Below are positions 9,329 through 20,592 of a stretch of DNA of 20,982 nucleotides, one piece after another. The DNA comes from Saccoglossus kowalevskii (Eukaryota; Hemichordata; Enteropneusta; Harrimaniidae), in the NCBI RefSeq assembly GCF_000003605.2, contig NW_003106346.1, positions 1-20,982 of the forward strand, read 5' to 3'. The translations under genes and the position numbers were made by a program. The notes beneath the pieces were generated by a model, which did no database searches, had not been told where the DNA came from, and saw nothing but the letters and a program-made list of their open reading frames with translations. Each line of letters opens with the position of its first letter. The first letter of the stretch is position 1.

Positions 9329-10270
9329 ATGGGACTTGTTAATATGGTATCACAGGTAGAAATGGCGAATGAAACTACCAACTTTGCAATCGCTTTTCAC
9401 AACTTTGTAAGCAGTTTTTTGTCAATTTGTCGGTTGACTGTTGTGATAATATGCTTATATATGAGGCATTCTCCGAACATTTACTTAATTTTCATGAAAT
9501 TTTACTGCGGGGTTGTCATGATAATGACTTAGGTTAAATAGACAAGCAACGCCGCCAACATTTCCTTTGTCTGTTCCTACTTTGCAGGCATTTTTCTTAC
9601 ATTTTACAGTCAGCTCATGTGAACATCTATAGGCTGCTTTTAAGTGGGTTTTATTAATTTTGTCGACTTCACAACTGGGCGTGTCTGTATGAGAACAACT
9701 TGTGTCAAATATGCAAATACGTCTTCCAACTTTCCAATAACTTTGCACAACTTTACAATCACTTTGAACAACTTTGCACGGTGCGGTAACAGTCTAAAAC
9801 CCACTGCGGGCCGACAGCATCTACAACTTGTTCATGAAATTAGGAGGAATTTGAAAACATTCCATTAATTAAAAAGTTTAAAAAATTCCACGATTTTCCA
9901 CTATAAATGGTTGACATCACAGTAAGAAATAATGCAGGAACGTTGCCTTATATATTTCCCATATGTGTGATGAAGCAAAAAAATGAAATAAACAGCTCGT
10001 TTACTCAGGGAGTCTCCCATGCACTTTCTATCCACGCCCGATTGTGCTTTGCTTTAAACATATGTCGGACACCTAACCTACACAGCTGCATAGAGTACTT
10101 GTAATTAGGCCGAATTGGCTTCTATTTCATGTCTTGGATGATTTAAAATCGATATCGCTTGCACAAGTACCTTCTAGAATTGACCTATGACCTCTATATA
10201 CTTGGAGAAACACAACGGAAATTTAACACCTTTTTACGAAATATTTATTCATATTTTCGAACTTTTAACT
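9329..10270 (+). repeat. Monomer 10, 942 bp, GAGAAC type
   Basis: Distinctive marks are TTAAGTGG near 9640, GTATGAGAACAACTTGTG near 9687, CAAATATGCAAATAC near 9706 and CATCTACAAC near 9819. The same set occurs in the copy at 18763, ten units downstream. Forward 67-codon and reverse 87-codon frames are open. Confidence 0.97.
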
Positions 10271-11217
10271 ATGGGACTTGTTAATATGGTATCACAGGTA
10301 GAAATGGCGAATGAAACTACCAACTTTACAATCGCTTTTCACAACTTTGTAAGCAGTTTTTTGTCGATTTGTCGGTTGACTGTTGTGATAATATGCTTAT
10401 ATATGAGGCATTCTCGGAACATTTACTTAATTTTCTTGAAATTTTACTGCGGGGTTGTCATGATAATGACTTAGGTTAAATAGACAAGCAACGCCGCCAA
10501 CATTTCCTTTGTTTTTTCCTACTTTGCAGGCATTTTTCTTACATTTTACAGTCAGCTCATGTGAACATCTATAGGCTGCTTTTAACTGGATTTTATTAAT
10601 TTTGTCGACTTTACAACTGGGTGTGTCTGTATGCCAACAACTTGAGTCAAATATACAAATACGTCTTCCAAGTTTCCAACAACTTTGCACAACTTTACAA
10701 TCACTTTGAACAACTTTGCACGGTGCGTTAACAGTCTAAAACCCACTGCGCGCAGACAGCATCTACAACTTGTTCATGAAATTAGGAGGAATTTGAAAAC
10801 TTTCCATTAATTAAAAAGTTAAAAAAATTCCACGATTTTCCACTATAAATGGTTGACATCACAGTAAGAAATAATGCAGGAACGTTGCCTTATATATTTT
10901 CCATATGTGTGATGAAACAAAAAAAATGAATTAATCAGATCGTTTACTCAGGGGGTCTCCCATGCACGTACTATCGACGCCCGATTGTGCTTTACTTTAA
11001 ACATTTGTCGGACACCTAACCTACACTGCTGCATAGAGTACTTGTAATAAAGGCCGAATTGGATTCTATTTCATGTCTTGGATGATTTAAAATCGATATC
11101 GCTTGCACAAGTACCTTCTAGAATTGACCTATAACCTCTATATACTATGGAGAAACACAACAGTAAATTTAACACCATTTTACGAAATATTTATTCATAT
11201 TTTCGAACTTTTAACTA
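10271..11217 (+). repeat. Monomer 11, 947 bp, ATCGACG type
   Basis: Carries CAGATCGTTT, GGGGGTCTCC and TATCGACGCCCG near 10936-10983, and ATTGGATTCT near 11058. These are shared with the copy at 17818. Both recurrent frames are open. Its last ~70 bases already contain extra A residues continuous with the cluster in the next copy. Confidence 0.97.
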
Positions 11218-12163
11218 ATGGGACTTGTTAATATGGTATCACAAGGTAAGCAATGCCGAATGAAAACTACCAACTTTGCAACAGCTTTTCACAACTTTGT
11301 AAGCAGTTTTTTGTCGATTTGTCGGTTGACTGTTGTTATAATATGCTTATATATGACGCATTCTCGGAAGATTTACTTAATTTTCTTGAAATTTACCACC
11401 GGGTTGTCATGATAATTACTTAGGTTAAATAGACAAGCAACGCCGCCAACATTTCCTTTGCTTTTTTCCTACTTTGCAGGCGGTTATCTTACATTTTACA
11501 GTCAGCTCATGTGAACATCTATAGGCTGCTTTTAACTGGATTTTATTAATTTTGTCGACTTTACAACGGAGCGTGTCTGTATGCCAACAACTTAGGTCAA
11601 ATATATAAATACGTCTCCCAACTTTCCAATAACGTTGCACAACTTTACAATCACTTTGAACATCTTTGCACGGTGCGTTAACAGTCTAAAACCCACTACG
11701 CGCCGACAGCATCAACAACTTGTTCATGAAATTAGGAGGAATTTGAAAACTTTCCATTAATTAAAAAGTTAAACAAATTCCACGATTTTCTACTATAAAT
11801 GATTGACATCACAGTAAGAAATAATGCAGGAACGTTGCCGTATATATTTTCCATATGTGTGATGAAACAACAAAAATGAAATAAACAGCTCGTTTACTCA
11901 GGGAGTTTCCCATGCACGTACTATCCACGCTCGATTGTGCTTTACTTTAAACATTTGTCGGACACCTAACCTACACAGCTGCATAGAGTACTTGTAATTA
12001 GGCCGAATTGGCTTTTATTTCATGTCTTGGATGATTGAAAATCGATATCGCTTGCACAAGCACCTTCTAGAATTGACCTATGACCTCTATATACTTGGAG
12101 TAACACAACAGTAATTTAACACCTTTTTACGAAATATTTATTTATATTTTCTAACTTTTAATT
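11218..12163 (+). repeat. Monomer 12, 946 bp, clustered A insertions
   Basis: Extra single A residues cluster at the junction with the previous copy and in the first ~50 bases (CACAAGGTAAGC, GAAAACTACC). It has ATGCCGAATG and GCAACAGC, relatives of the variants in copies 17818 and 18763. AAATTTACCACCGGG near 11390 replaces AAATTTTACTGCGGGG. The forward frame is shifted. Confidence 0.96.
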
Positions 12164-13105
12164 ATGGGACTTGTTAATATGGTATCACAGGTAGCAATGG
12201 CGAATGGAACTACCAACTTTGCAATCGCTTTTCACAACTTTGTAAAGCAGTTTTTGTCGATTTGTCGGTTGACTGATGTGATAAATATGCTTATATATGA
12301 GGCATCTCGGAACATTTACTTAATTTTCTTGAAATTTTACAGCGGTGTTGTCATGATAATGACTTAGGTTAAATAGACAAGCAACCCCGCCAACATTTCC
12401 TTCGTTTTTTCCTACTTTGCAGGCGGTTTTCTTACATTTTACAGTCAGCTCACGTGAACATCTATAGGCTGCTTTTAACTGGATTTTATTAATTTTGTCG
12501 ACTTCACAACTGAGCGTGTCTGAATGCCAACAGCTTAGCTCAAATATACAAATACGTCTTCCAACTTTCCAATAAATTTGCACAACTTTACAATCACTTT
12601 GAACAACTTTGCACGGTGCGTTAACAGTCTAAAACCCACTGCGCGCCGTCAGCATCAACAACTTGTTCATGAAATTAGGAGGAAATTGAAAACTTTCCAT
12701 TAATTAAAAAGTTAAACAAATTCCACGATTTTCCACTATAAATGATTGACATCACAGTAAGAAATAATGCAGGAACGTTGCCGTATATATTTTCCATATG
12801 TGTGATGAAACAAAAAAATGAAATAAGCAGCTCGTTTACTCAGGAAGTCTCCCATGCACGTAATATCCACGCCCGATTGTGCTTTACTTTAAACATTTGT
12901 TGGACACCTAACCTACACAGCTGCATAGTGTACTTGTAATTAGGCCGAAGTGGCTTCTATTTCATGTCTTGGATAATTTAAAATCGATATCGCTTGCACA
13001 AGTACCTTCTAGAATTGACCTATGACCTCTATATACTTGGAGTAACACAACGGTAATTTAACACCTTTTTACGAAATATTTATTCATATTTTCGAACTTT
13101 TAACT
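12164..13105 (+). repeat. Monomer 13, 942 bp
   Basis: Contains compensating indels: GTAAAGCAGTTTTTG, GATAAATATGC and GGCATCTCGG between about 12242 and 12310. Together these restore a 67-codon frame with a locally altered peptide. The tail has GGAAATTG near 12680 and CCGAAGTGGC near 12943, matching the copy at 6561. Confidence 0.96.
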
Positions 13106-14050
13106 ATGGGACTTGTTAATATGATATCACAGGTAGCAATGGCGAATGAAACTACAAACTTTGCAATCGCTTTTCACAACTTTGTAAGCAGTTTTTTGTC
13201 GATTTGTCGGTTGACTGTTGTGATAATATGCTTATATATGAGGCATTCTCGGATCATTTACTTAATTTTCTTGAAATTTTACTGTGGTGTTGTCATGATA
13301 TTGACTTAGGTTAAATAGACAAGCAACGCCGCCAACATTTCCTTTGTTTTTTTCTTACTTTGCAGGCATTTTTCTTACATTTTACAGTCAGCTCATGTGA
13401 ACATCTATAGGCTGCTTTTAACTGCATTTTATTAATTTTGTCGACTTTACAACTGGGTGTGTCTGTATTCCAACAACTTAGGTCAAATATACAAATACGT
13501 CTTCCAACTTTCCAATAACTTTGCACAACTTTACAATCACTTTGAACAACTTTGCACGGTGCGTTAACAGTCTAAAACCCACTGCGCGCCGACAGCATCA
13601 ACAACTTGTTCATGAAATTAGGAGGAATTTGAAAACTTTCCATTAATTAAAAAGTTTAACAAATTCCACGATTTTCCACTATAAATGATTGACATCACAG
13701 TAAGAAATAATGCACGAACGTTGCCGTATATATTTTCCATATGTGTGATGAAACAAAAAATAATGAAATAAACAGCCCGTTTACTCAGCAGTCTCCCATG
13801 CACGTATTATCCACGCCCGATTGTGCTTTACTTTAAAACATTTGTCGGACACCTAACCTACACAGCTGCATAGAGTACTTGTAATTAGGCCGAAATGGCT
13901 TCTATTTCATGTCTTGGATGATTTAAAATCGATATCGCTTGCACAAGTACCTTCTAGAATTGACCTATGACCTCTATATACTTGGAGTAACACAACGGTA
14001 ATTTAACACCTTTTTACGAAATATTTATTCATATTTTCGAATTTTTAACT
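13106..14050 (+). repeat. Monomer 14, 945 bp, GGATCAT type
   Basis: Carries CTACAAACTTTG near 13152 (as in copy 7506) and GGATCAT near 13250, with ATGATATCAC near the anchor as a private variant. The forward 67-codon frame is open. It pairs with copy 7506 at an offset of 5600 bp. Confidence 0.97.
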
Positions 14051-14985
14051 GTGGGACTTGTTAATATGGTATCACAGGTAGCAATGGCGAATGAAACTAC
14101 CAACTTTGCAATCGCTTTTCACAACTTTGTAAGCAGTTTTTTGTCTATTTGTCGGTTGACTGTTGTGATAATATGCTTATATATGAGGCATTCTCGGATC
14201 ATTTACTTAATTTTCTTGAAATTTTAATGCGGGGTTGTCATGATAATGACTTAGGTTATATAGAAAAGCAACGCCGCCAACATTTCCTTTGTTTTTTCCT
14301 ACTTTACAGGCATTTTTTTATATTTTGCAGTCAGCTCATGTGAACATCTATAGGCTGCTTTTAACTGGATTTTATTAATTTTGTCGACTTTACAACTGGG
14401 TGTGTCGGTATGCCAACAACTTAGTCAAATATACAAATACGTCTTCCAACTTTCCATAACTTTGCACAACTTTACAATCACTTTGAACAACTTTGCACGG
14501 TGCGTTAACAGTCTAAAACCCACTGCGCGCCGACAGCATCACAACTTGTTCATGAAATAGGAGGAAATTGAAACTTTCCATTAATTAAAAGTTAAACAAA
14601 TTCCACGATTTTCACTATAAATGATGACATCACAGTAAGAAATAATGCAGGAACGTTGCCTTTATATATTTTCCTTATGTGTGATGGAACAAAAAAAATG
14701 AAATAAACAGCTCGTTTACTTAGGGAGTCTCTCATGCACGTACTATCCTCGCCCGATTGTGCTTTATTTTAAACATTTGTCGTACACCTAACCCACACAG
14801 CTGCATAGAGTACTTGTAATTCGGCCGAATTGGCTTCTATTTCATGTCTTGGATGATTTGAAATCGATATCGCTTGCACAAGTACCTTCTAGAATTGACC
14901 TATGACCTCTATATACTTGGAGTAACACAACGGTAATTTAACACCTTTTTACGAAATATTTATTCACATTTTCGAACTTTTAACT
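14051..14985 (+). repeat. Monomer 15, 935 bp, clustered 1-bp deletions
   Basis: The anchor is GTGGGACTTG, and GGATCAT and TTTTAATGCGGGG are present, as in copy 20593. From about 14422 to 14626 at least eight single bases are missing, mostly from runs of two or more identical bases: CTTAGTCA, TTCCATAAC, ATCACAAC, GAAATAGG, TTGAAACT, TTAAAAGTT, TTTTCACT, GATGACAT. This explains most of the short length. Confidence 0.96.
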
Positions 14986-15929
14986 ATGGGAGTTGTTAAT
15001 ATGGTATCACAGGTAGCAATGCCGAATGAAACTACCAACTTTGCAATCGCTTTTCACAATTTTGTAAGCAGTTTTTTGTCGATTTGTTGGTTGACTGTTG
15101 TGATAATATGCTTATATATGAGGCATTCTCGGAACATTTACTTAATTTTCTAGAAATTTTACTGCGGGGTTGTCATGATAATGACTTAGGTTAAACAGGC
15201 AAGCAACGCCGCCAACATTTCCTTCGTTTTTTTATACTATGCTGGCGGTTTTCTTACATTTTACAGTCAGCTCATGTGAACATCTATAGGCTGCTTTTAA
15301 CTGGATTTTATTATTTTTGTCGACTTCACAACTGGATGTGTCTGTATGCCAACAACTTAGGTCAAATATACAAATACGTCTTCCAACTTTCCAATAACAT
15401 TGCACAACTTTACAATCACTATGAACAACTTTGCACGGTGCGTTAACAGTCTAAAACCCACTACGCGCCGACAGCATCAACAACTTGTTCATGAAATTAG
15501 GAGGAATTTGAAAACTTTCCATTAATTAAAAAGTTAAACAAATTCCACGATTTTCCACTATAAATGATTGACATCACAGTAAGAAATAATGCAGGAACGT
15601 TGCCTTATATATTTTCCATATGTGTGATGAAACAAAAAAAAATGAAATAATCAGCTCGTTTACTCAAGGAGTCTCCCATGCACGTACTATCCACTCCCGA
15701 TTGTTCTTTACTTTAAACATTTGTCGGACACCTAACCTACACAGCTGCATAGAGTACTTGTAATTAGGCCGAATTGGCTTCTATTTCATGTCTTGGATGA
15801 TTTAAAATCGATATCGCTTGCACAAGTACCTTCTAGAATTGACCTATGACCTCTATATACTTGGAGTAACAAAACGGTAAATTAACACCTTTTTACGAAA
15901 TATTTATTCATATTTTCGAACTTTTAACT
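14986..15929 (+). repeat. Monomer 16, 944 bp
   Basis: Carries ATGCCGAATG near the start, and TTATTATTTTTGTCG near 15308 with CACAACTGGATGTG. The tail has CCACTCCCGATTGTTC near 15691 and CAAAACGGTAAATTAAC near 15871. All but the first are shared with the next copy. The forward frame stops early at TTCTAG near 15150. Confidence 0.97.
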
Positions 15930-16871
15930 ATGGGACTTGTTAATATGGTATCACAGGTAGCAATGGCGAATGAAACTACCAACTTTGCAATCGCTTTTCA
16001 CAACTTTGTAAGCAGTTTTTGTCGATTTGTCAGTTGACTGTTGTGATAATATGCTTATATATGAGGCATTCTCGGAACATTTACTTAATTTTCTTGAAAT
16101 CTTAATGCGGGGTTGTAATGATAATGACTTAGGTTAAATAGACAAGCAACGCCGCCAACATGTCTTTTGTTTTTTTCCAACTTTGCAGGCATTTTTCTTA
16201 CATTTTACAGTCAGCTCATGTGAACATCTATAGGCTTCTTTTAACTGGATTTTATTATTTTTGTCGACTTCACAACTGGATGTGTCTGTATGCCAACAAC
16301 TCAGGTCAAATATACAAATACGTCTCCCAATTTTCCAATAACCTGCACAACTTTACAATCACTTTGAACAACTTTGCACGGTGCGTTAACAGTCTAAAAC
16401 CCACTGCGCGCCGGCAGCATCAACAACTTGTTCATGAAATTAGGAGGAATTTGAAAACTTTCCATTAATTAAAAAGTTAAACAAATTCCACGATTTTCGA
16501 CTATAAATGATTGACATCAAAGTAAGAATTAATGCAGGAACGTTGCCTTATATATTTTCCATATGTGTGATGAAACAAAAAAAATGAAGTAATCAGCTCG
16601 TTTATTCAGGGAGTCTCCCATGCACGTACTATCCACTCCCGATTGTTCTTTACTTTAAACATTTGTCGGACACCTAACCTACACAGCTGCATAGAGTACT
16701 TGTAATTAGGCCGAATTGGCTTCTATTTCATGTCTTGGATGATTTAAAATCGATATCGCTTGCACAAGTACCTTCTAGAATTGACCTATGACCTCTATAT
16801 ACTTGGAGTAACAAAACGGTAAATTAACACCTTTTTACGAAATATTTATTCATATTTTCGAACTTTTAACT
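15930..16871 (+). repeat. Monomer 17, 942 bp
   Basis: Shares TTATTATTTTTGTCG, CCACTCCCGATTGTTC (near 16632) and CAAAACGGTAAATTAAC (near 16812) with monomer 16. This marks the pair as recent duplicates or a conversion tract. One T is missing from the T-run near 16016, breaking the forward frame. The AATAAA signal is lost (GAAGTAATC near 16587). Confidence 0.97.
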
Positions 16872-17817
16872 ATGGGACTTGTTAATATGGTATCACAGGT
16901 AGCAATGGCGAATGAAACTACCAACTTCGCAACCGCTTTTCACAACTTTGTAAGCAGTTTTTTGTCGATTTGTCGGTTGACTGTTGTGATAATATGCTTA
17001 TATATGAGGCATTGTCGGAACATTTACTTAATTTTCTTGAAATTTCACTGCGGGGTTGTCATGATAATGACTAAGGTTAAATAGACAAGCAACGCCGCCA
17101 ACATTTCCATTGTTCTTTTCCTACTTTGCATGCATTTTTCTTACATTTTACAGTCAGCTCATGTGAACATCTATAGGCTGCTTTTAACTGGATTTTATTA
17201 TTTTTGTCGACTTTACAACTTGGTGTGTCTGTATGCCAACAACTTAGGTCAAATATACAAATACGTCTTCCAACTTTCCAATAACTTTGCACATCTTTAC
17301 AATCACTTTGAACAACTTTGCACGGTGCGTTAACAGTCTAAAACCCACTGTGCGCCGACAGCATCAACAACTTGTTCATGAAATTAGAAGGAATTTGAAA
17401 ACTTTCCATTAATTAAAAAGTTAAACAAATTCCACGATTTTCCACTATAAATGATTGACATCACAGTAGGAAATAATGCAGGAACGTTGCCTTATATTTT
17501 TTCCATATATGTGATAAAACAAAAAAAAAATGAAATAAACAGCTCGTTTACTCAGGGGGTCTCCCATGCACGTACTATCCACGCCCGATTGTGCTTTACT
17601 TTAAACATTTGTTGGACACCTAACCTACACAGCTGCATAGAGTACTTGTAATTAGGCCGAATTGGCTTCTATTTCATGTCTTGGGTGATTTAAAATCGAT
17701 ATCGCTTGCACAAGTACCTTCTAGAAGTGACCTATGACCTCTATATACTTGGAGTAACACAACAGTAATTTAACACCATTTTACGAAATATTTATTCATA
17801 TTTTCGAACCTTTAACT
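16872..17817 (+). repeat. Monomer 18, 946 bp
   Basis: The forward frame reads through to 70 codons because the usual TAG in GACTTAGG is altered (GACTAAGG near 17069). It has GCAACCGC near 16929, shared with the next two copies, TTATTATTTTTGTCG as in the two copies before, and CTGTGCGCC in the GC-rich spot. Confidence 0.97.
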
Positions 17818-18762
17818 ATGGGACTTGTTAATATGGTATCACAGGTAGCAATGCCGAATGAAACTACCAACTTTGCAACCGCTTTTCACAACTTTGTAAG
17901 CAGTTTTTTGTCGATTTGTCGGTTCACTGTTGTGATAATATGCTTATATATGAGGCATTCTCCGAACATTTACTTAATTTTCTTGAAATTTTACTGCGGG
18001 GTTGTCATGATAATGACTTAGGTTAAATAGACAAGCAACGCCGCCAACATTTCCTTTGTTTTTTTCCTACGTTGCAGGCATTTTTCTTACATTTTACAGT
18101 CAGCTCATGTGAACATCTATAGGCTGTTTTTAACTGGATTTTATTAATTTTGTCAACTTTACAACTGGATGTGTCTGTATGCCAACAACTTAGGTCAAAT
18201 ATACAAATACGTCTTCCAACTTTCCAACAACTTTGCACAACTTTACAATCACTTCGAACAACTTTGCACGGTGCGTTAACAGTCTAAAACCCACTGCACG
18301 CCGACAGCATCTACAACTTGTTCATGAAATTAGGAGGAATTTGAAAACTTTCCATTAATTAAAAAGTTTAAAAAATTCCACGATTTTCCACTATAAATGG
18401 TTGACATCACAGTAAGAAATAATGCAGGAACGTTGCCTTATATATTTTCCATATGTGTGATGAAACAAAAAAAAATGAATTAAACAGATTGTTTACTCAG
18501 GGGGTCTCCCATGCACGTACTATCGACGCCCGATTGTGCTTTACTTTAAACATTTGTCGGACACCTAACCTACACAGCTGCATAGAGTACTTGTAATTAG
18601 GCCGAATTGGATTCTATTTCATGTCTTGGATGATTTAAAATCGATATCGCTTGCACAAGTACCTTCTAGAATTGACCTATGACCTCTATATACTTGGAGT
18701 AACACAACAGTAATTTAATACCATTTTACGAAATATTTATTCATATTTTCGAACTTTTAACT
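17818..18762 (+). repeat. Monomer 19, 945 bp, ATCGACG type
   Basis: Carries ATGCCGAATG, GCAACCGC and TTCTCCGAAC in the first 150 bases. It also has CATCTACAAC near 18308, TATCGACGCCCG near 18521 and ATTGGATTCT near 18606, matching the copy at 10271. The forward 67-codon frame is open. Confidence 0.97.
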
Positions 18763-19644
18763 ATGGGACTTGTTAATATGGTATCACGGGTAGCAATGCC
18801 GAATGAAACTACCAACTTTGCAACCGCTTTTCTCAACTTTGTAAGCAGTTTTTTGTCGATTTGTCGGTTGACTGTTGTGATAATATGCTTATATATGAGG
18901 CATTCTCCGAACATTTACTTAATTTTCTTGACATTTTACTGCGGGGTTATCATGATAATGATATTTTTCTTACATTTTACAGTCAGCTCATGTGAACATC
19001 TATAGGATGCTTTTAAGTGGATTTTATTAATTTTGTCGACTTCACAACTGGGCGTGTCTGTATGAGAACAACTTGTGTCAAATATGCAAATACGTCTTCC
19101 AACTTTCCAATAACTTTGCACAACTTTACAATCACTTTGAACAACTTTGCACGGTGCGTTAACAGTCTAAAACCCACTGCGCGCCGACAGCATCTACAAC
19201 TTGTTCATGAAATTAGGAGGAATTGGAAAACTTTCCATCAATTAAAAAGTTTAAAAAATTCCACGATTTTCCACTATAAATGGTTGACATCACAGTAAGA
19301 AATAATGCAGGAACGTTGCCTTATATATTTTTCATATGTGTGATGAAGCAAAAAAATGAAATAAACAGATGGTTTACTCAGGGGGTCTCCCATGCACGTA
19401 CTATCCACGCCCGATTGTGCTTTACTTTAAACATTTTGTCGGACACCTAACCTACACAACTGCATAGAGTACTTGTAATTAAGCCGAATTGGCTTCTATT
19501 TCATGTCTTGGATGATTTAAAATCGATATCGCTTGCACAAGTACCTTCTAGAATTAACCTATGACCTCTATATACTTGGAGTAACACAACGGTAATTTAA
19601 CACCATTTTACGAAATATTTATTCATATTTTCGAACTTTTAACT
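18763..19644 (+). repeat. Monomer 20, 882 bp, internal ~61-63-bp deletion
   Basis: CATGATAATG is followed directly by ATATTTTTCTTACA at about 18960/18963. This removes the segment from ACTTAGGTT through CTTTGCAGGC. The breakpoints differ from those of monomer 9, so the two deletions are independent even though both copies end up 882 bp long. It has GTATGAGAACAACTTGTG near 19058, as in the copy at 9329. Confidence 0.97.
18955..18968. other. Deletion junction, ~61-63 bp lost
   Basis: Bases from about +199 to +261 of the monomer are absent. An extra AT at the join (GATAATG-AT-ATTTTT) makes the exact limits ambiguous. The deletion removes the first of the two pyrimidine-tract/CAG segments and keeps the second. 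It is found only in this copy. Confidence 0.88.
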
Positions 19645-20592
19645 ATGGGACTTGTTAATATGGTATCACAGGTAGCAATGGCGAATGAAACTACCAACTT
19701 TGCAATCGCTTATCACAACTTTGTAAGCAGTTTTTTGTCAATTTGTCGGTTGACTGTTGTGATAATATGTTTATATATGAGGCATTCTCGGAACATTTAC
19801 TTAATTTTCTTGAAATTTTACTGCGGGGTTGTCATGATAATGACTTAGGTTAAATAGACAAGCAACGCCGCCAATATTTCCTTTGTTTTTTTCCTACTTT
19901 GCAGTCATTTTTCTTACATTTTACAGTCATCTCATGTGAACATCTATAGGCTGCTTTTAACTGGATTTTATTAATTTTGTCGACTTTACAACTGGGTGTG
20001 TCTGTATGCCAACAACTTAGGTCAAATATACAAATACGTCTTCCAACTTTCCAATAACTTTGCACAATTTTACAATCACTTTGAACAACTTTGCACGGTG
20101 AGTTAACAGTCTAAAACCCACTGCGCGACGACAGCATCAACAAACTTGTTCATGTAATTAGGAGGAATTTGAAAACTTTCCATTATTTAAAAATTTATAC
20201 AAATTCCACGATTTTCCAACTATAAATGATTGACATCACAGTAAGAAATAATGCAGGAACGTTGCCGTATATATTTTCCATATGTGTGATGAAACAAAAA
20301 AAATGAAATAAAAAGGTCGTTTACTCAGAGAGTCTCCCATGCACGTACTATCCACGCCCGATTGTGCTTTACTTTAAACATTAGTCGGACACCTAACCTA
20401 CACAGCTGCTTAGAGTACTTGTAAATTAGGCCGAATTGGCTTCTATTTCATGTCTTGGATGATTTAAAATCGATATCGCTTGCACAAGTACCTTCTAGAA
20501 TTGACCTATGACCTCTATATACTTGAAGTAACACAACGGTCATTTTAACACCTTTTTACGAAATATTTATTCATATTTTCGAACTTTTAACT
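19645..20592 (+). repeat. Monomer 21, 948 bp
   Basis: A near-consensus copy with the forward 67-codon frame open. It carries GGTGAGTTAAC near 20096, the variant of copies 0 and 4. The DR1 just upstream (19555-19567) has a mismatch. A few extra bases (CAACAAACTTG near 20146, GTAAATTAGG near 20421) make it the longest copy. Confidence 0.97.
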
